Shown here: positions 24,983 to 35,340 of the stretch, piece after piece
How the letters are laid out: the number at the start of each line of letters is the position of its first letter
Position numbering within the stretch: position 1 is the first letter of the stretch
Source of the DNA: Nitrosomonas sp. Is79A3
Lineage (GTDB): Bacteria > Pseudomonadota > Gammaproteobacteria > Burkholderiales > Nitrosomonadaceae
Direction: 5' to 3'
Length of the DNA: 64,000 nucleotides
Assembly (NCBI RefSeq): GCF_000219585.1
Contig: NC_015731.1
Span: 1,054,001-1,118,000, forward strand
Program-made: the position numbers and the translations under genes
Notes under the pieces: model-generated
Databases searched by the model: none
What the model saw: only the letters and a program-made list of their open reading frames with translations
Told to the model about the DNA's origin: nothing

Positions 24983-26641
24983 TTACAAGAGACTGATTAA
25001 CACTTCAAAGTACAAAAAGTCAGTGTTGCCTGAGCGTTGGTCAACATGGGCGGGTTGTGCTGCGATACGATTTTTTACGAATTCTCCCGCAAAGAAATGG
25101 GTATAACCCAATATGGTGTTAATTCGTGGTGTGACTTGGTAGCGTACGCGTCCTTCAAATGCGCTGCCGGCATAGTCACCACTCTGCCCAGTTTTGTCTC
25201 GATTAAATCCGGGATCCGGGAGGGTGTTGCTGATGTTGCCATTGAGAATATCGAACATGCGATCGGTACTGCTGGCCAGCCAGAACCACGCATATGTGGC
25301 TTCAAATCCAAGCTTTGCGGTCGGTTGAAGGTCAAACCTGATTTTGGGAGTCTTTAAGTTCTCATAAATTACATAGTGATCTGCCGACCAAGGCCGCGCA
25401 AAGCCAAAGAAACGATCGAAACGATTATCGACGCCGTCATTAGGATCACGGTCACCGGTGGCATAACCGTAAAACCCCATGACTCGTGGTTTCCACTGGT
25501 GGTTAAAGGTCCGGCCTACCTCAACATTATAGCCGTAGGCATCTTGACGCTTGGTGCCGCTATACCCGAGCTGGTAATTAAAACTGACATCAAAATCCAG
25601 GAGATTACCCACTTTGCCGTAGGCGCGGAATCCGGGCATATGAATTTCCCGATCCAATTTGTTGGTTGCTGTAAAACCATTGGGGTCGGCCGTTTGCTTC
25701 TGACCCAGGTAGTAGGGTTGTATCGTGATGATGTCAGACCACTTGCGCCAATGACCGATTGTGCCAAAAACCCACAGATGATCGTTAGCCTCATCAAATT
25801 TGGTTTGCAAGCGTCTGACCGGTTGCATGCCAAACATTTCCAGCTCCCAATCATTGGCTTCGCGACCTAGATTCAGGCGAAAGCCTTCAAATGAGTTGGT
25901 GGTGTTGCGCCATTCATTACGCGCGATAAAACGCCGGTCCGTTGTTTCATAAGCCATACGGCCTACGCGGAATCGGATCGGACGGTCATTACCCCGGTCA
26001 TCTGCCTCGAGTGCCTTTTTGAAATATAACTCACCGTATGCATTGATCAGATCGTATTCATTTCTTTCCTGATCAGTGATGACATGCCTATTGTTATATA
26101 CCCGAGAATCCTGGAACTCGACAGCGAAGCGGAACGGATCGAGGATATCCCTTATCCCCAGCCAGGCACGCGAACGCAGAAAAAAAGGATCATTATTTCC
26201 ACCGTCAACATACCGTATATCGTTATGGCGATGTTCGTAACGTGTACGCCACTCAAGTCCGACATCCAGCCAGGTAATATCTTTAAATGCATTCACACCG
26301 ATATCACTTAAACGGCGCACATATCTGGGTGGATCCGACTCGGGATTGGCCGCGTAGCTGTCAGCGCGCCGAAAATAAGTGGTCAATGGTTTGCTTGCTT
26401 CCGGCACAATAGCGGGCAATGATTTTTCCAGTTCGGGTTGTTTGGCCTGTTCCGATGGTTTATTTGCTGGCTGATTACCCGGCTTATTTGAATCTGCTGT
26501 AATCTCTTGCGTTACCCGGACAACACTCGGGTAAGCCGTTTGATGCGTTGCGGGTGTTTTATTATCTGAAGATGCCTCAGTTGGACTGATAGCTAATGCG
26601 CTTATAAGCGCAATATGTGAAAAGAACCAAAGCAACTTCAC
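24983..26641 (-). CDS. alginate-export-family outer-membrane porin A
   Basis: A 552-residue protein: a signal peptide to about residue 24 (PTEAS), a proline-rich linker, then a beta-barrel of many alternating strands ending in the aromatic-free FLYFEVLISLL. Motifs such as WLDVGLEWRTRYEHR, VEFQDSRVYN, RVGRMAYETTDRRF and YATGDRDPNDGVDNRFDRFF are the conserved parts of the alginate-export barrel family (AlgE-like). The name is only a family label: no alginate genes are here. It is closely similar throughout to the protein at 33303-34979, and both bracket the sulfate operon, so a role in the uptake of sulfate or a sulfated or sulfonated compound is more likely. Last gene of the block. Confidence 0.85.
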   Translation of the reverse strand: MKLLWFFSHIALISALAISPTEASSDNKTPATHQTAYPSVVRVTQEITADSNKPGNQPANKPSEQAKQPELEKSLPAIVPEASKPLTTYFRRADSYAANPESDPPRYVRRLSDIGVNAFKDITWLDVGLEWRTRYEHRHNDIRYVDGGNNDPFFLRSRAWLGIRDILDPFRFAVEFQDSRVYNNRHVITDQERNEYDLINAYGELYFKKALEADDRGNDRPIRFRVGRMAYETTDRRFIARNEWRNTTNSFEGFRLNLGREANDWELEMFGMQPVRRLQTKFDEANDHLWVFGTIGHWRKWSDIITIQPYYLGQKQTADPNGFTATNKLDREIHMPGFRAYGKVGNLLDFDVSFNYQLGYSGTKRQDAYGYNVEVGRTFNHQWKPRVMGFYGYATGDRDPNDGVDNRFDRFFGFARPWSADHYVIYENLKTPKIRFDLQPTAKLGFEATYAWFWLASSTDRMFDILNGNISNTLPDPGFNRDKTGQSGDYAGSAFEGRVRYQVTPRINTILGYTHFFAGEFVKNRIAAQPAHVDQRSGNTDFLYFEVLISLL

Positions 26642-26774
26642 TGTTTTCTCCTTGGACTCTCCGGTATTCCGGTCGAGTCATTGATATCTTTTTGCTCTTT
26701 CATCGCCGGTATGACTAGCCGGTGATATTTTGATTATTTGTGGAGCTAGTGTGATCTGGAGATCATTGTATTTC

Positions 26775-26989
26775 TTATGATCTCGTAGCCATAAGCATGG
26801 ATCTGTTTTGGCTCACGCGAATTTCATTTCGACACAGTATCTGCATAACTTTACCCTCATGTGCAACGAGGCCGGCTGATCTCTATTCGGTACCGGCTAC
26901 GCAGTCCAAAATTTCTTGAGTTTTATGCCTGCAGATACTCTTTTGCTGGCACTCTAGACATCGACTTCGCTTCTTGAATCGGTATTCAT
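26775..26989 (-). pseudogene. decayed second copy of the DUF2292 gene
   Basis: The minus strand from the ATG at 26989 reads MNTDSRSEVDV and then a stop. Later parts still align with the intact gene at 35119-35340: QEILDCVAGTE (intact: QEILRAVASIE), then a stop, HEGKVMQI (intact: HENKVVQI) and CRNEIRVSQ (intact: CREKIRVSQ). It has in-frame stops and small indels. It shows that the duplication which made the two porins also carried the upstream small gene. Confidence 0.8.
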
Positions 26990-27112
26990 TTACATCAACT
27001 GATTGGTCAGAATGTCAACGGGAGCGAAAGATAGCATTATTTCTATATAAACAGAAATAATGTTTAGTTAGAATGTTATTCTATTAAATTATATTAAAAT
27101 TTTAATGCCTGA

Positions 27113-27973
27113 TCATAAGCATCTCAGATGATCTGTAATCAGTTTGTTGTAATAGTCACCTTGGACCAGATTAAATCGTGCGGAAATAGCTATATCAGCC
27201 TGATTTTTTTGTTTCACTTGTTGCAAGATGGTTTGTCCGCCAATTAAGTTTTGCAGTTCTGTCAATTGGCCGAGAGTCGAAAGCCAGTTACTGTTTGAAT
27301 GCTGGATGGTTGCAGTATCAGGTGCGCTAATACGCAGATAATTTGCTGATAATTTGTCGATTAAATCCCGAAGTCCATGGGCAGCGTACAGTGAACCGAT
27401 ATTGAGTGCGATTTGATAGCCGCGCTGACGATAATTGTTTAAACCATCCAGTAATTGGGTATGGTGCTGCGCATAAAAACTATTCACTGTCATCGAAATG
27501 ACGATATTCTGGATTGCCAATCCGCATTTGATAATAATTTCCTCAAAATAGGCACCATGATTCTGTTTGATACCCAGAATATGTCTCGGATCAACATCTA
27601 GAAAAAGCACACCGCCTTTATGCGAGTAAGTGAGATAATTCAACATGTGAACAGTACGGCACAGGCGGTCCAAGCTGATAATGGATTGGAAATCGGCAGG
27701 CTGCGGAATAACATCCGTGAGTAAATCACCGATTTCTGTAGATTGCTGGCTATGCTGGCTGTTGTCATAGGGTGTGACCGACAATTCTGCGATATGACCG
27801 GCAAGCTTTTCATTATCGTCAGCTCGGCGCACTGGCTCGAAGACACTGCCGATCTGAATTGGTCCGAAAATTCCGCTGACCAATCCCTTTTCCAAAATAA
27901 AAGGACGAATATTGGAATGATGTTCGGTCTCAAAGCGATCGTTAAAATATTGTACGAGTTGTTGTAAAGGCAT
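27113..27973 (-). CDS. degenerate EAL-domain protein A
   Basis: 286 residues from the ATG at 27973, which follows a strong AGGAGGAG. The chain follows the EAL barrel (SVFEPVRR, LFLDVDPRHI, IVISMTVNSF, GYQIALNIGS, NYLRISAPD) but the catalytic motifs are gone: EAL reads HIAEL, and the DDFGTG and KxD residues are replaced. It cannot hydrolyse c-di-GMP; it may bind it or work as a protein-binding module. It lies 117 bases downstream of cysA on the same strand and resembles EAL protein B (30958-31782), so the two look like parts of one sulfur-linked regulatory pair. Confidence 0.7.
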   Translation of the reverse strand: MPLQQLVQYFNDRFETEHHSNIRPFILEKGLVSGIFGPIQIGSVFEPVRRADDNEKLAGHIAELSVTPYDNSQHSQQSTEIGDLLTDVIPQPADFQSIISLDRLCRTVHMLNYLTYSHKGGVLFLDVDPRHILGIKQNHGAYFEEIIIKCGLAIQNIVISMTVNSFYAQHHTQLLDGLNNYRQRGYQIALNIGSLYAAHGLRDLIDKLSANYLRISAPDTATIQHSNSNWLSTLGQLTELQNLIGGQTILQQVKQKNQADIAISARFNLVQGDYYNKLITDHLRCL

Positions 27974-28089
27974 ATTTCTCCTCCTGTTTTGAGCATGCTG
28001 TAAAAAAAGCAAGCATAAAATTTTTTGAAGCCCTGAAAGGTTGTTTGCTCAATCGTATGCTTTGGCTTAGGCTAGTGATCCAAAACGCT

Positions 28090-29190
28090 TTAGTGTGCTT
28101 GTGCCGTATCATTGACGTTATTTTGATGTTTCGGAAACAAATCAAGGCGGCGTGGTTTGATAAATACTTCATCGCCTTTTACCAGTTGTAACTCACGAAA
28201 ACGTTCCTTGCTGATTTCAACTTGAATCGGGGTTTTGTCTGCGTCGTCGATACGCACTACCTCCAATCGAACAATCGGACCCACGGAAAGAACGTGAACG
28301 ACACGGGCCGCCAATGCCGCTTCACCATTATGCGTGCGTTCAACTTCGATCTCATGGGGGCGAACGTAGGCGACTGCCGTGAGTTCATCAGCTTCTGCGT
28401 GTTCCGGTACGTCCACTTCGATGTCACCAATCCAGGCGCGTCCACGATGCAGACGGCTATGAAACAAATTCACATTGCCGAGAAACTCATACACGAAGGG
28501 ACTGGCGGGTTGCTCATACACTTCATCTGGAGTGCCGATTTGTTCAATCCGGCCTTCATTCATGACAACCACCCGGTCGGCGACTTCGAGCGCTTCTTCC
28601 TGATCATGCGTCACGAAAACACTGGTGATATGCATGTCGTCATGCAATCTGCGCAACCAGGAACGCAATTCTTTACGCACCTTGGCATCCAGTGCGCCGA
28701 AAGGCTCATCCAGCAATAGTACTTTGGGTTCTACCGCCAGCGCCCGTGCCAGCGCGATACGCTGGCGCTGACCGCCCGAAAGCTGATGGGGATAGCGATC
28801 TGCCAGCCAATCCAACTGCACAAGATGTAATAACTTCATGACCCGATCACGAATTTCCGTTTCAGAAGGACGGAATTTCTTGGGGCGCACGCGCAAGCCA
28901 AAAGCAACATTCTCGAAAATAGTCATGTTGCGGAACAATGCATAATGCTGGAATACGAAACCAACTTGACGTTCACGGACATGTTGATCGGTGGCATCCT
29001 CGCCGTGAAATAGCACCTGACCGCTATCGGCTGTTTCAAGTCCGGCGATCACACGCAATAAAGTGGTTTTTCCGGATCCCGAAGGACCCAACAATGCCAG
29101 CAATTCACCGGAATGTACTTGCAAGTTGACATCATGCAGCGCTGTGAAAGTGCCGAACTGTTTTGAGAGATTAAGGACTTCAATGCTCAT
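28090..29190 (-). CDS. cysA: sulfate/thiosulfate ABC transporter ATPase CysA
   Basis: 366 residues with a complete ATPase: Walker [10 protein letters not shown] (about 35-43), Q-loop FQHYALF, signature LSGGQRQR (about 137-144), Walker B VLLLDEP (157-163), H-loop [10 protein letters not shown]. The C-terminal part (residues 240-366) is the regulatory TOBE-like domain of sulfate transporters. It energises import of sulfate by CysT and CysW in the inner membrane. Its start overlaps the cysW stop by 4 bases (ATGA), so the two are translationally coupled. Confidence 0.95.
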   Translation of the reverse strand: MSIEVLNLSKQFGTFTALHDVNLQVHSGELLALLGPSGSGKTTLLRVIAGLETADSGQVLFHGEDATDQHVRERQVGFVFQHYALFRNMTIFENVAFGLRVRPKKFRPSETEIRDRVMKLLHLVQLDWLADRYPHQLSGGQRQRIALARALAVEPKVLLLDEPFGALDAKVRKELRSWLRRLHDDMHITSVFVTHDQEEALEVADRVVVMNEGRIEQIGTPDEVYEQPASPFVYEFLGNVNLFHSRLHRGRAWIGDIEVDVPEHAEADELTAVAYVRPHEIEVERTHNGEAALAARVVHVLSVGPIVRLEVVRIDDADKTPIQVEISKERFRELQLVKGDEVFIKPRRLDLFPKHQNNVNDTAQAH

Positions 29191-30065
29191 TCGTGACCTC
29201 TTGATTTTTGATGTTGTTTGTTGCGGAATTCGATCAGTGTTTTTAATGCCAGCGTCACCAATGCCAGCAGTGCCAACAATGAAGCCACTGCAAAGGCGGC
29301 TGCAAAGTTGTATTCGTTGTAGAGAATTTCGACATGCAGCGGCATGGTATTGGTGCTGCCGCGAATATGCCCTGATACCACCGATACCGCGCCAAACTCT
29401 CCCATCGCCCGGGCATTACACAAGATTGCGCCGTACAGCAATCCCCATTTGATATTGGGTAATGTGATTTGATAAAAGGTTTGCCAACCGCTTGCTCCCA
29501 GCACCACGGCCGCTTCTTCTTCTTCAGTGCCTTGCGCTTGCATCAGCGGGATTAACTCACGCGCGATAAACGGCACCGTCACAAAGACGGTTGCCAGCAC
29601 GATACCGGGAACAGCAAAAATAATTTTCAAGTCATGCTCTGCCAGCCAAGGACCTAACCATCCTTGCAGACCAAAGACAAGCACATAAATCAACCCTGAG
29701 ACCACCGGAGATACGGAGAAAGGCAAATCGATCAGCGTGATCAACAGGTTCTTGCCGCGAAATTCAAATTTGGCGATCGCCCAGGCCGCGGCAACACCGA
29801 ACACCAGATTCAACGGCACCGCGATCGCCGCAACGGTCAGCGTCAATTTGATGGCGGAAACAGCATCAGGGTCGGTGATCGCAGCAAAATAAACTTCTGC
29901 GCCTTTTTTGAACGCTTCATAAAAAACCGAAATCAGTGGAATGAAAAGAAATAGCGTTAGAAATGCTAACGCCAATCCAATCAAGGACCGGCGTACCCAG
30001 GCTGGCTCTTGTGTGGCTCGCTGCCTAAAAGTTTCTCCGGATGCGGGAAATGTAATTGTGGACAT
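29187..30065 (-). CDS. cysW: sulfate ABC transporter permease CysW
   Basis: About 292 residues from the ATG at 30065 (an upstream in-frame start exists but would run back over the cysT stop). Six transmembrane helices, from [20 protein letters not shown] onward, and the EAA-type loop [25 protein letters not shown] that couples to the ATPase. It forms the channel with CysT. It starts 8 bases after the cysT stop. Confidence 0.95.
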   Translation of the reverse strand: MSTITFPASGETFRQRATQEPAWVRRSLIGLALAFLTLFLFIPLISVFYEAFKKGAEVYFAAITDPDAVSAIKLTLTVAAIAVPLNLVFGVAAAWAIAKFEFRGKNLLITLIDLPFSVSPVVSGLIYVLVFGLQGWLGPWLAEHDLKIIFAVPGIVLATVFVTVPFIARELIPLMQAQGTEEEEAAVVLGASGWQTFYQITLPNIKWGLLYGAILCNARAMGEFGAVSVVSGHIRGSTNTMPLHVEILYNEYNFAAAFAVASLLALLALVTLALKTLIEFRNKQHQKSRGHE

Positions 30066-30073
30066 AGTTGTTC

Positions 30074-30907
30074 TCAGGTAATAGTACTGCGGCGCCGGCT
30101 CCACCATTGCAGCAGATTAATGATCAGTAACAAAATAAAAGAAATCACCAGCATCACCACCGACAATGCCGTGGCACCGGCATAATCATATTGTTCCAGT
30201 TTGGTGACAATCAGTAGCGGGGTGATTTCAGAGATCATCGGCATGTTACCGGCAATGAAAATCACCGATCCGTACTCGCCAATCGCACGTGCAAAAGCCA
30301 GCGCGAAACCGGTCATTAATGCTGGAAAAATCGCCGGGAAAATCACCCGGGTAAACGTTTGCCAGCGATTGGCACCGAGCGTCGCTGCCGCTTCCTCCAG
30401 CTCCGACTCGATATCCTCGAGTACGGGCTGCACGGTACGTACTACGAATGGCAGGCCGATAAAAGTCAATGCCACAAAAATACCGATCGGTGTGAAAGCC
30501 ACCTTGATGCCGAGCGGTTCAAGAAACTGGCCGATCCAGCCATTGCCTGCGTACAGCGCGGTCAACGCGATACCGGCCACCGCAGTTGGCAGGGCAAAAG
30601 GGAGATCCACTAATGCGTCGACTAATTTTTTTCCGAAAAAATGATAGCGGACCAACACCCATGCCACTAACAGCCCAAATACCACATTGACGCATGCGGC
30701 GGCGAATGAGGCGCCAAATGTCAGCCGGTACGAAGCGACAACGCGCGGCGTGGTGACAATGGACCAAAATTCCGGCCAGGTTAGCTCGGCGGTACGGATA
30801 AACGCTGCCGAAAGCGGAATCAGTACGATTAAGCTCAGATACAGCAGGGTAAATCCCAACGCCAGGTTAAAGCCCGGCAGAATGCTGTGTTGTTTAAAGG
30901 TATTCAA
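30074..30907 (-). CDS. cysT: sulfate ABC transporter permease CysT (CysU)
   Basis: 277 residues, six transmembrane helices. The N terminus [20 protein letters not shown] and the coupling loop [20 protein letters not shown] are typical of CysT. It pairs with CysW; the sulfate-binding partner Sbp is encoded upstream in the same block. The gene lies 50 bases downstream of EAL protein B. Confidence 0.95.
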   Translation of the reverse strand: MNTFKQHSILPGFNLALGFTLLYLSLIVLIPLSAAFIRTAELTWPEFWSIVTTPRVVASYRLTFGASFAAACVNVVFGLLVAWVLVRYHFFGKKLVDALVDLPFALPTAVAGIALTALYAGNGWIGQFLEPLGIKVAFTPIGIFVALTFIGLPFVVRTVQPVLEDIESELEEAAATLGANRWQTFTRVIFPAIFPALMTGFALAFARAIGEYGSVIFIAGNMPMISEITPLLIVTKLEQYDYAGATALSVVMLVISFILLLIINLLQWWSRRRSTIT

Positions 30908-30957
30908 ATCTAACTCCTGTTAAATTCATCGTGTTCTTGTTTACACCTGTCTATGTG

Positions 30958-31782
30958 TTAATTTTCTGGGATAGGTAATAGTTCGATCATTCCGATTGCA
31001 TGTGCCGGTTTACTGAGTAGATTTCCTTGCAGATAATCCGCGCCACTCTGTCTGGCAGCGATTAATTGCTCGGTTGTTTCGATATCCCGTACCAGCAAAC
31101 TGGCGCCAAAGCTATGTATGGTATCTACCAGTGGTGCAACTGTTTCATGGCGTTCTAGATCGCTTGCCTCAATACGCACGATATCCGGATACAAACTTCC
31201 CAATTCCGTCATCCAATCGCTACGCGTGCCGGTGTAATTAGCCGCAATTTGATAGCCACGAGAACGATAGTTGGTGATGACATGTTGGAGCAATTTCCAG
31301 TTGCGATTGACGATGGCCGGAATTTCGATGACTACTCGCGAGGTTTTTATGCCAATCAAATCGAGAAAATTTTCAAATGCGCGACCGTGATCGTCTTTAA
31401 CACTTTCCAGAAGTCGCGGATGCACATCGACAAACAAACTGTCTACTTTGGAATTACTATTGAAATAGTAATTCAGCGCGTGAATTGCCCGGCATAACCG
31501 ATCCAGATCAACCAATTGTTCATCTTTTGATGCCAAGGAAAAAACCTGCCAAGGCCAAAGCGCGACTTCTCCGTTTGATAGGGAACGTACATAGGCTGCG
31601 TGGCCAATGGTTTTTTTCTGAGCGATACTAAAAATGGGTTGAAAAACACTGGTTAGTTCGCAATGATAAAAATGTCCGCTTATCCAGCCATTTTCAGCGC
31701 GGTTAAGAGAATAATCGGTCGCTGATTGGATCAGCTCAAATTCATCTCCAACAACGAAGGTATTGTTTGTTGATGTATTCAT
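30958..31782 (-). CDS. degenerate EAL-domain protein B
   Basis: 274 residues with GGGAG before the ATG. It keeps the EAL barrel framework (LTSVFQPIFSIAQKK, LFVDVHPRLL, VVIEIPAIV, IVRIEASD, LVRDIETTEQL, YLQGNLLSKPA), but the EAL signature reads HAAYV, the asparagine in the N-loop is lost, DDFGTG is replaced by ANYTGT and the catalytic lysine by RIE. It is thus a non-catalytic EAL protein. It sits between the sulfate-binding protein gene block and cysT in the same direction and probably regulates, or is expressed with, sulfate uptake. Confidence 0.8.
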   Translation of the reverse strand: MNTSTNNTFVVGDEFELIQSATDYSLNRAENGWISGHFYHCELTSVFQPIFSIAQKKTIGHAAYVRSLSNGEVALWPWQVFSLASKDEQLVDLDRLCRAIHALNYYFNSNSKVDSLFVDVHPRLLESVKDDHGRAFENFLDLIGIKTSRVVIEIPAIVNRNWKLLQHVITNYRSRGYQIAANYTGTRSDWMTELGSLYPDIVRIEASDLERHETVAPLVDTIHSFGASLLVRDIETTEQLIAARQSGADYLQGNLLSKPAHAIGMIELLPIPEN

Positions 31783-31882
31783 GGAACAACTCCCACTTAA
31801 ATTGATGTTGCTAGCGATAAATCAAATCAATTTTTTTGAATTGGCTTGACCTATCATTTTTGTCTGCTGCCAATTGGATCCA

Positions 31883-32224
31883 TTAATGGAGTTTTTGAAA
31901 TTGGCTTTTGGCTTCGCAAAAACTTCTACAACAACAATCTTCATCTGTTTGATGCGTATTCAACTTGTCTTTCAGCTCGTTGACAGAACGGTGGCAAAAC
32001 ATTAATGGGATACCGTCACGATTTGCTTTCTCTTTCACCGAATTGGCTAGGGAATGATTAACAAAGTCGCAAATAACTATAACTAACTGGGTTTCGTTTG
32101 GAATTTGCCGCTTGTTAAATCCTTTCTTGCGGCCGTTCCAATGTTCGACACGCGCATAGTTCTGGGTGGAAATGTGGTGTTTGAACGATGTCACATAATC
32201 CCCGCCGACAATTAGAACGCTCAT
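31883..32224 (-). CDS. DUF2325 protein
   Basis: 113 residues from the ATG at 32224 (AAAGGA upstream). It starts with the DUF2325 strand SVLIVGGDYV and contains WNGRKKGFNKRQIP, LVIVICDFVNHSLANSVKEKA and GIPLMFCHRSV, the Rossmann-like core of the family. The C terminus has a cysteine cluster (CCCRSFCEAK), which may bind metal. Function of the family is unknown; here it is between sbp and the EAL protein in the sulfate block. Confidence 0.75.
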   Translation of the reverse strand: MSVLIVGGDYVTSFKHHISTQNYARVEHWNGRKKGFNKRQIPNETQLVIVICDFVNHSLANSVKEKANRDGIPLMFCHRSVNELKDKLNTHQTDEDCCCRSFCEAKSQFQKLH

Positions 32225-32272
32225 GTTCAATCCTTTATAGGTTGTAGCGCACCGCAGTGCGCTACGTTGTTA

Positions 32273-33271
32273 TTACTTCAAGTAAATCTGATCAAATGTA
32301 CCGCCATCGGCAAAGTGAATTTTGTGCGCATTCTTCCAGCCGCCAAAAGCATCATCGATTTTGAATAGCTCAACCTTTGGAAACTTACCGGCATGTTTTT
32401 CAGCAATCTTCGGATTAGTAGGGCGATAGAAATGCTTGGCAACGATCTCCTGACCTTCTTCGGAATAGAGATACTGGAGATAGGCTTCAGCGACTTGTCG
32501 TGTGCCTCTCTTATCAACCACTTTATCGACTACTGCTACTGGCGGTTCTGCGAGAATACTCAATGACGGTATTACAATTTCAAATTTATCGGAACCATAT
32601 TCCTTTAGCGCCAGAAAAGCTTCGTTTTCCCAGGAGATGAGCACATCCCCAACGGCGCGTTCCACAAACGTTGTGGTTGAACCGCGCGCGCCGGAATCTA
32701 GGACAGGTACATTTTTGTAGATGTTACTGATGAACCCTTGTGCTTTGTCCTCACCATATTTCCGTTTGCCAAATTCCCATGCCGCCAGGAAATTCCACTG
32801 CGCGCCTCCGGAAGTTTTCGGATTGGGGGTAATCACTGCTACGCCAGGACGCGCTAAATCATCCCAGTCTTTAATTCCCTTGGGATTGCCCTTGCGTACC
32901 AGGAAAATGATTGTCGAGGTATACGGCGTGCTGTTGAGTGCTAATCGTTTTTGCCAATCCTCGGGAAGCAATTTGGCTTTCTCGGCGATGGCATTGATAT
33001 CATTCGCCAAAGCGAGTGTGACAACATCTGCTTCCAAACCATCAATCACTGATCGCGCTTGTTTTCCTGAACCGCCATGAGATTGCTTGATTGCGACGGT
33101 TTCCTTGGTTTTCTCCTGCCAGTGTTTGGCAAAAGCAGTATTAAACTCCTGGTAAAGCTCGCGGGTTGGGTCATAAGAAACATTGAGTAAGGTTTTGTCC
33201 GCCAGAACGTTATTGCTGATAGCGAAACTTGCGACTAAAAAACTTGTTGCGAGCCATGTTTTAATTGTCAT
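32273..33271 (-). CDS. sbp: sulfate-binding periplasmic protein Sbp
   Basis: 332 residues. The signal peptide is [20 protein letters not shown] and cleavage falls after VLA (residue 24). The mature chain carries family motifs [51 protein letters not shown] and the sulfate-pocket [19 protein letters not shown]. It captures sulfate in the periplasm and passes it to CysTWA. The gene lies 32 bases from the porin B gene stop, in the same direction. Confidence 0.95.
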   Translation of the reverse strand: MTIKTWLATSFLVASFAISNNVLADKTLLNVSYDPTRELYQEFNTAFAKHWQEKTKETVAIKQSHGGSGKQARSVIDGLEADVVTLALANDINAIAEKAKLLPEDWQKRLALNSTPYTSTIIFLVRKGNPKGIKDWDDLARPGVAVITPNPKTSGGAQWNFLAAWEFGKRKYGEDKAQGFISNIYKNVPVLDSGARGSTTTFVERAVGDVLISWENEAFLALKEYGSDKFEIVIPSLSILAEPPVAVVDKVVDKRGTRQVAEAYLQYLYSEEGQEIVAKHFYRPTNPKIAEKHAGKFPKVELFKIDDAFGGWKNAHKIHFADGGTFDQIYLK

Positions 33272-33302
33272 GATTTTTCCTCCGATAAAAATTTAAGATT
33301 GC

Positions 33303-34979
33303 TTACAAGAGACTGATTAACACTTCAAAATATAGAAAGTCTGTATCGCCCGAGCGTTGATCGACGCAAGGGTGTTTGTGGATGGCATCGCAAGAGTTTG
33401 CTGCGATACGATTTTTTACGAAGTCACCGGCCGTAAAATGGGTATAGCCTAAGATGGTGCTAATTCGTGACGTGGCTTGATAGCGGATACGTCCTTCAAA
33501 TGCATGGCCGCCGAAATCACCGCTTTGTCCAGTCCGGTCACGGTTGAATCCGGGATCCTTGATGGTATTGCTGATGTTACCGTCGAGAATATCGAACATG
33601 CGATCGGTTTTACTGGCCAGCCAATAGGCGCCATAACCCAATTCAAATCCTAATTTCTGCGTCGGACTGAACTCAAACCGGATTTTAGGAGCCTTCAGAT
33701 TCTCATAAATCACATAGTGATCGGCTGACCAAGGACGGGCAAATCCAAAAAAACGATCAAAACGATTGTCGACGCCGTCATTAGGATCTTTATCACCGCT
33801 GGCGTAACCATAAAACAAACCGAGGCGAGGTTTCCAAGCGTAGTCAAAGTTCCGCCCTACTTCGATGGTATACCCATTTGCATCCACGCGATTGGGGCCG
33901 GAAAACCCGAGCTGATGGTTGTAGCTGACATCAAAATCAAGAATGTCGCCCGCTTTGCCGTAAACACGGAACCCTGGCATATGAATTTGCCGATCCAGCC
34001 GATTAGTCGCTGTAAAGCCATGAGGATCAGCCGTTTGCTTCTGACCCATGTAGTACGCCTGAATGGTGGCGATGTCAGACCACTTACGCCAAGTGCCGAT
34101 CCCGCCAAAAAACCAAAGATTTTCGTTCGCTTCATCGAATTTGGTTTGCAAACGCCGAACCGGTTGCATACCAAACAGATCGAGCTCCCAATCATTGGCT
34201 TCGCGACCCAGATTCAGGCGAAAGCCTTCAAAAGTATTGGTGGTGTTGCGCCATTCATTACGTGCAATAAAACGCCGGTCCGTTGTTTCATAGGCCATGC
34301 GGCCTACGCGAAATCGAATCGGACGATTCTGATTTCTATCATCGACCCCGAGTCCTTTTTTGAAATGTAACTCACCGTAGGCATTAAGCAAATCGTACTC
34401 ATTTCTTTCCTGATCCGTAATGGCGTGTTTATTGTTATAAACGCGGGAATCCTGGAATTCGACTGCAAATCGGAATGGATCCAAGATATCCTTGATCCCA
34501 ATCCATGCGCGGTTACGTAAAAAGAAGGGATTATCTTCTCCGCCTTCGATGCGTCGTATGTCATTATTCCGCCATTCATAACGCGTGCGGTGCTCAAGGC
34601 CAATATCCAGCCAGTTAATATCTTTAAATGCTTCAACACCGATATCACTTAGCTGACGTACATACCGTGGCGGATCAGAATCCGGATTGGTGGCATAGCT
34701 GTTGGAACGCCGGTGATAACTGGTTGATGGACTGCTTGCTTTCGGCACAATGGCAGGTAATGATTTTTCCAACTCGGATGGTTTGGTCTGCCCCGATGAT
34801 TTATCGGTTAATGGCTTGCCGGTATCAACAGCGATCTGCTGTGCTACTCGGACAACGCTCGGTTGCGTTGCTTGAAAATCTGCGGACGATTTACTGTCTG
34901 AAGACGCCTTGGTTGGGTTGACCGTAAATGCGCTCAATGCCACAATGTGTAAAAAAAACCAAATAAACTTCACTATCAT
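33303..34979 (-). CDS. alginate-export-family outer-membrane porin B
   Basis: 558 residues, signal peptide to about residue 25, then a proline/serine-rich linker and an outer-membrane barrel closing with FLYFEVLISLL. It is collinear with porin A (24983-26641) over the whole length, including WRNTTN(T/S)FEGFRLNLGREANDWEL, the tract VRRLQTKFDEAN and FGFARPWSADHYVIYENLK. A 6-residue insertion with two cysteines (CDAIHKHPCVDQ) near the C terminus is unique to this copy. It precedes sbp by 31 bases, so it is likely co-transcribed with sulfate uptake genes. Substrate is not shown by sequence. Confidence 0.85.
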   Translation of the reverse strand: MIVKFIWFFLHIVALSAFTVNPTKASSDSKSSADFQATQPSVVRVAQQIAVDTGKPLTDKSSGQTKPSELEKSLPAIVPKASSPSTSYHRRSNSYATNPDSDPPRYVRQLSDIGVEAFKDINWLDIGLEHRTRYEWRNNDIRRIEGGEDNPFFLRNRAWIGIKDILDPFRFAVEFQDSRVYNNKHAITDQERNEYDLLNAYGELHFKKGLGVDDRNQNRPIRFRVGRMAYETTDRRFIARNEWRNTTNTFEGFRLNLGREANDWELDLFGMQPVRRLQTKFDEANENLWFFGGIGTWRKWSDIATIQAYYMGQKQTADPHGFTATNRLDRQIHMPGFRVYGKAGDILDFDVSYNHQLGFSGPNRVDANGYTIEVGRNFDYAWKPRLGLFYGYASGDKDPNDGVDNRFDRFFGFARPWSADHYVIYENLKAPKIRFEFSPTQKLGFELGYGAYWLASKTDRMFDILDGNISNTIKDPGFNRDRTGQSGDFGGHAFEGRIRYQATSRISTILGYTHFTAGDFVKNRIAANSCDAIHKHPCVDQRSGDTDFLYFEVLISLL

Positions 34980-35118
34980 CTCCTAAGTGAGCTCTCCGGA
35001 AATCCGGTTGAGTCACCGATATTATTTTTTCTTTCACCTCCTATTTTGTTGGTCGGTGTTATGTTGTTGTTTGTGAGATCAGTTTGATCTTGCTGCATCA
35101 GACTCAAAACTTATTCGT

Positions 35119-35340
35119 TCATGATTTAGATGCCTTGCGTCCAGATCCACCTTGGCTCACGCGAATCTTTTCACGGCATTCTATTTGTACAACTTTATTC
35201 TCGTGTATAACGATTTCGATCGATCCATACTCGATACTAGCCACGGCGCGTAGAATTTCTTGAGCAACTTCTGTAGGTACCTTTTTGCCAATATCCTTGG
35301 CCGTAATAATTTTTGGATCTAATCCGGAATCAGTAACCAT
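35119..35340 (-). CDS. YezD-like DUF2292 small protein
   Basis: A 73-residue protein. The core, AQEILRAVASIEYGSIEIVIHENKVVQIECREKIRV, has the YezD/DUF2292 pattern (helix, 'YGSV.I.I.dg.vvqie..eK'). Such small proteins are often encoded next to sulfur-assimilation or thiosulfate/sulfonate genes. It is the first gene of the sulfate block here, 139 bases upstream of porin B, and a broken paralogue is at 26775-26989. Ribosome site is weak (GGGA). Confidence 0.8.
   Translation of the reverse strand: MVTDSGLDPKIITAKDIGKKVPTEVAQEILRAVASIEYGSIEIVIHENKVVQIECREKIRVSQGGSGRKASKS

Noticed and set aside
24983..26641. Alginate secretion role of the two porins
   Set aside because: No alginate biosynthesis genes are present, and both porin genes are embedded in a sulfate uptake block.
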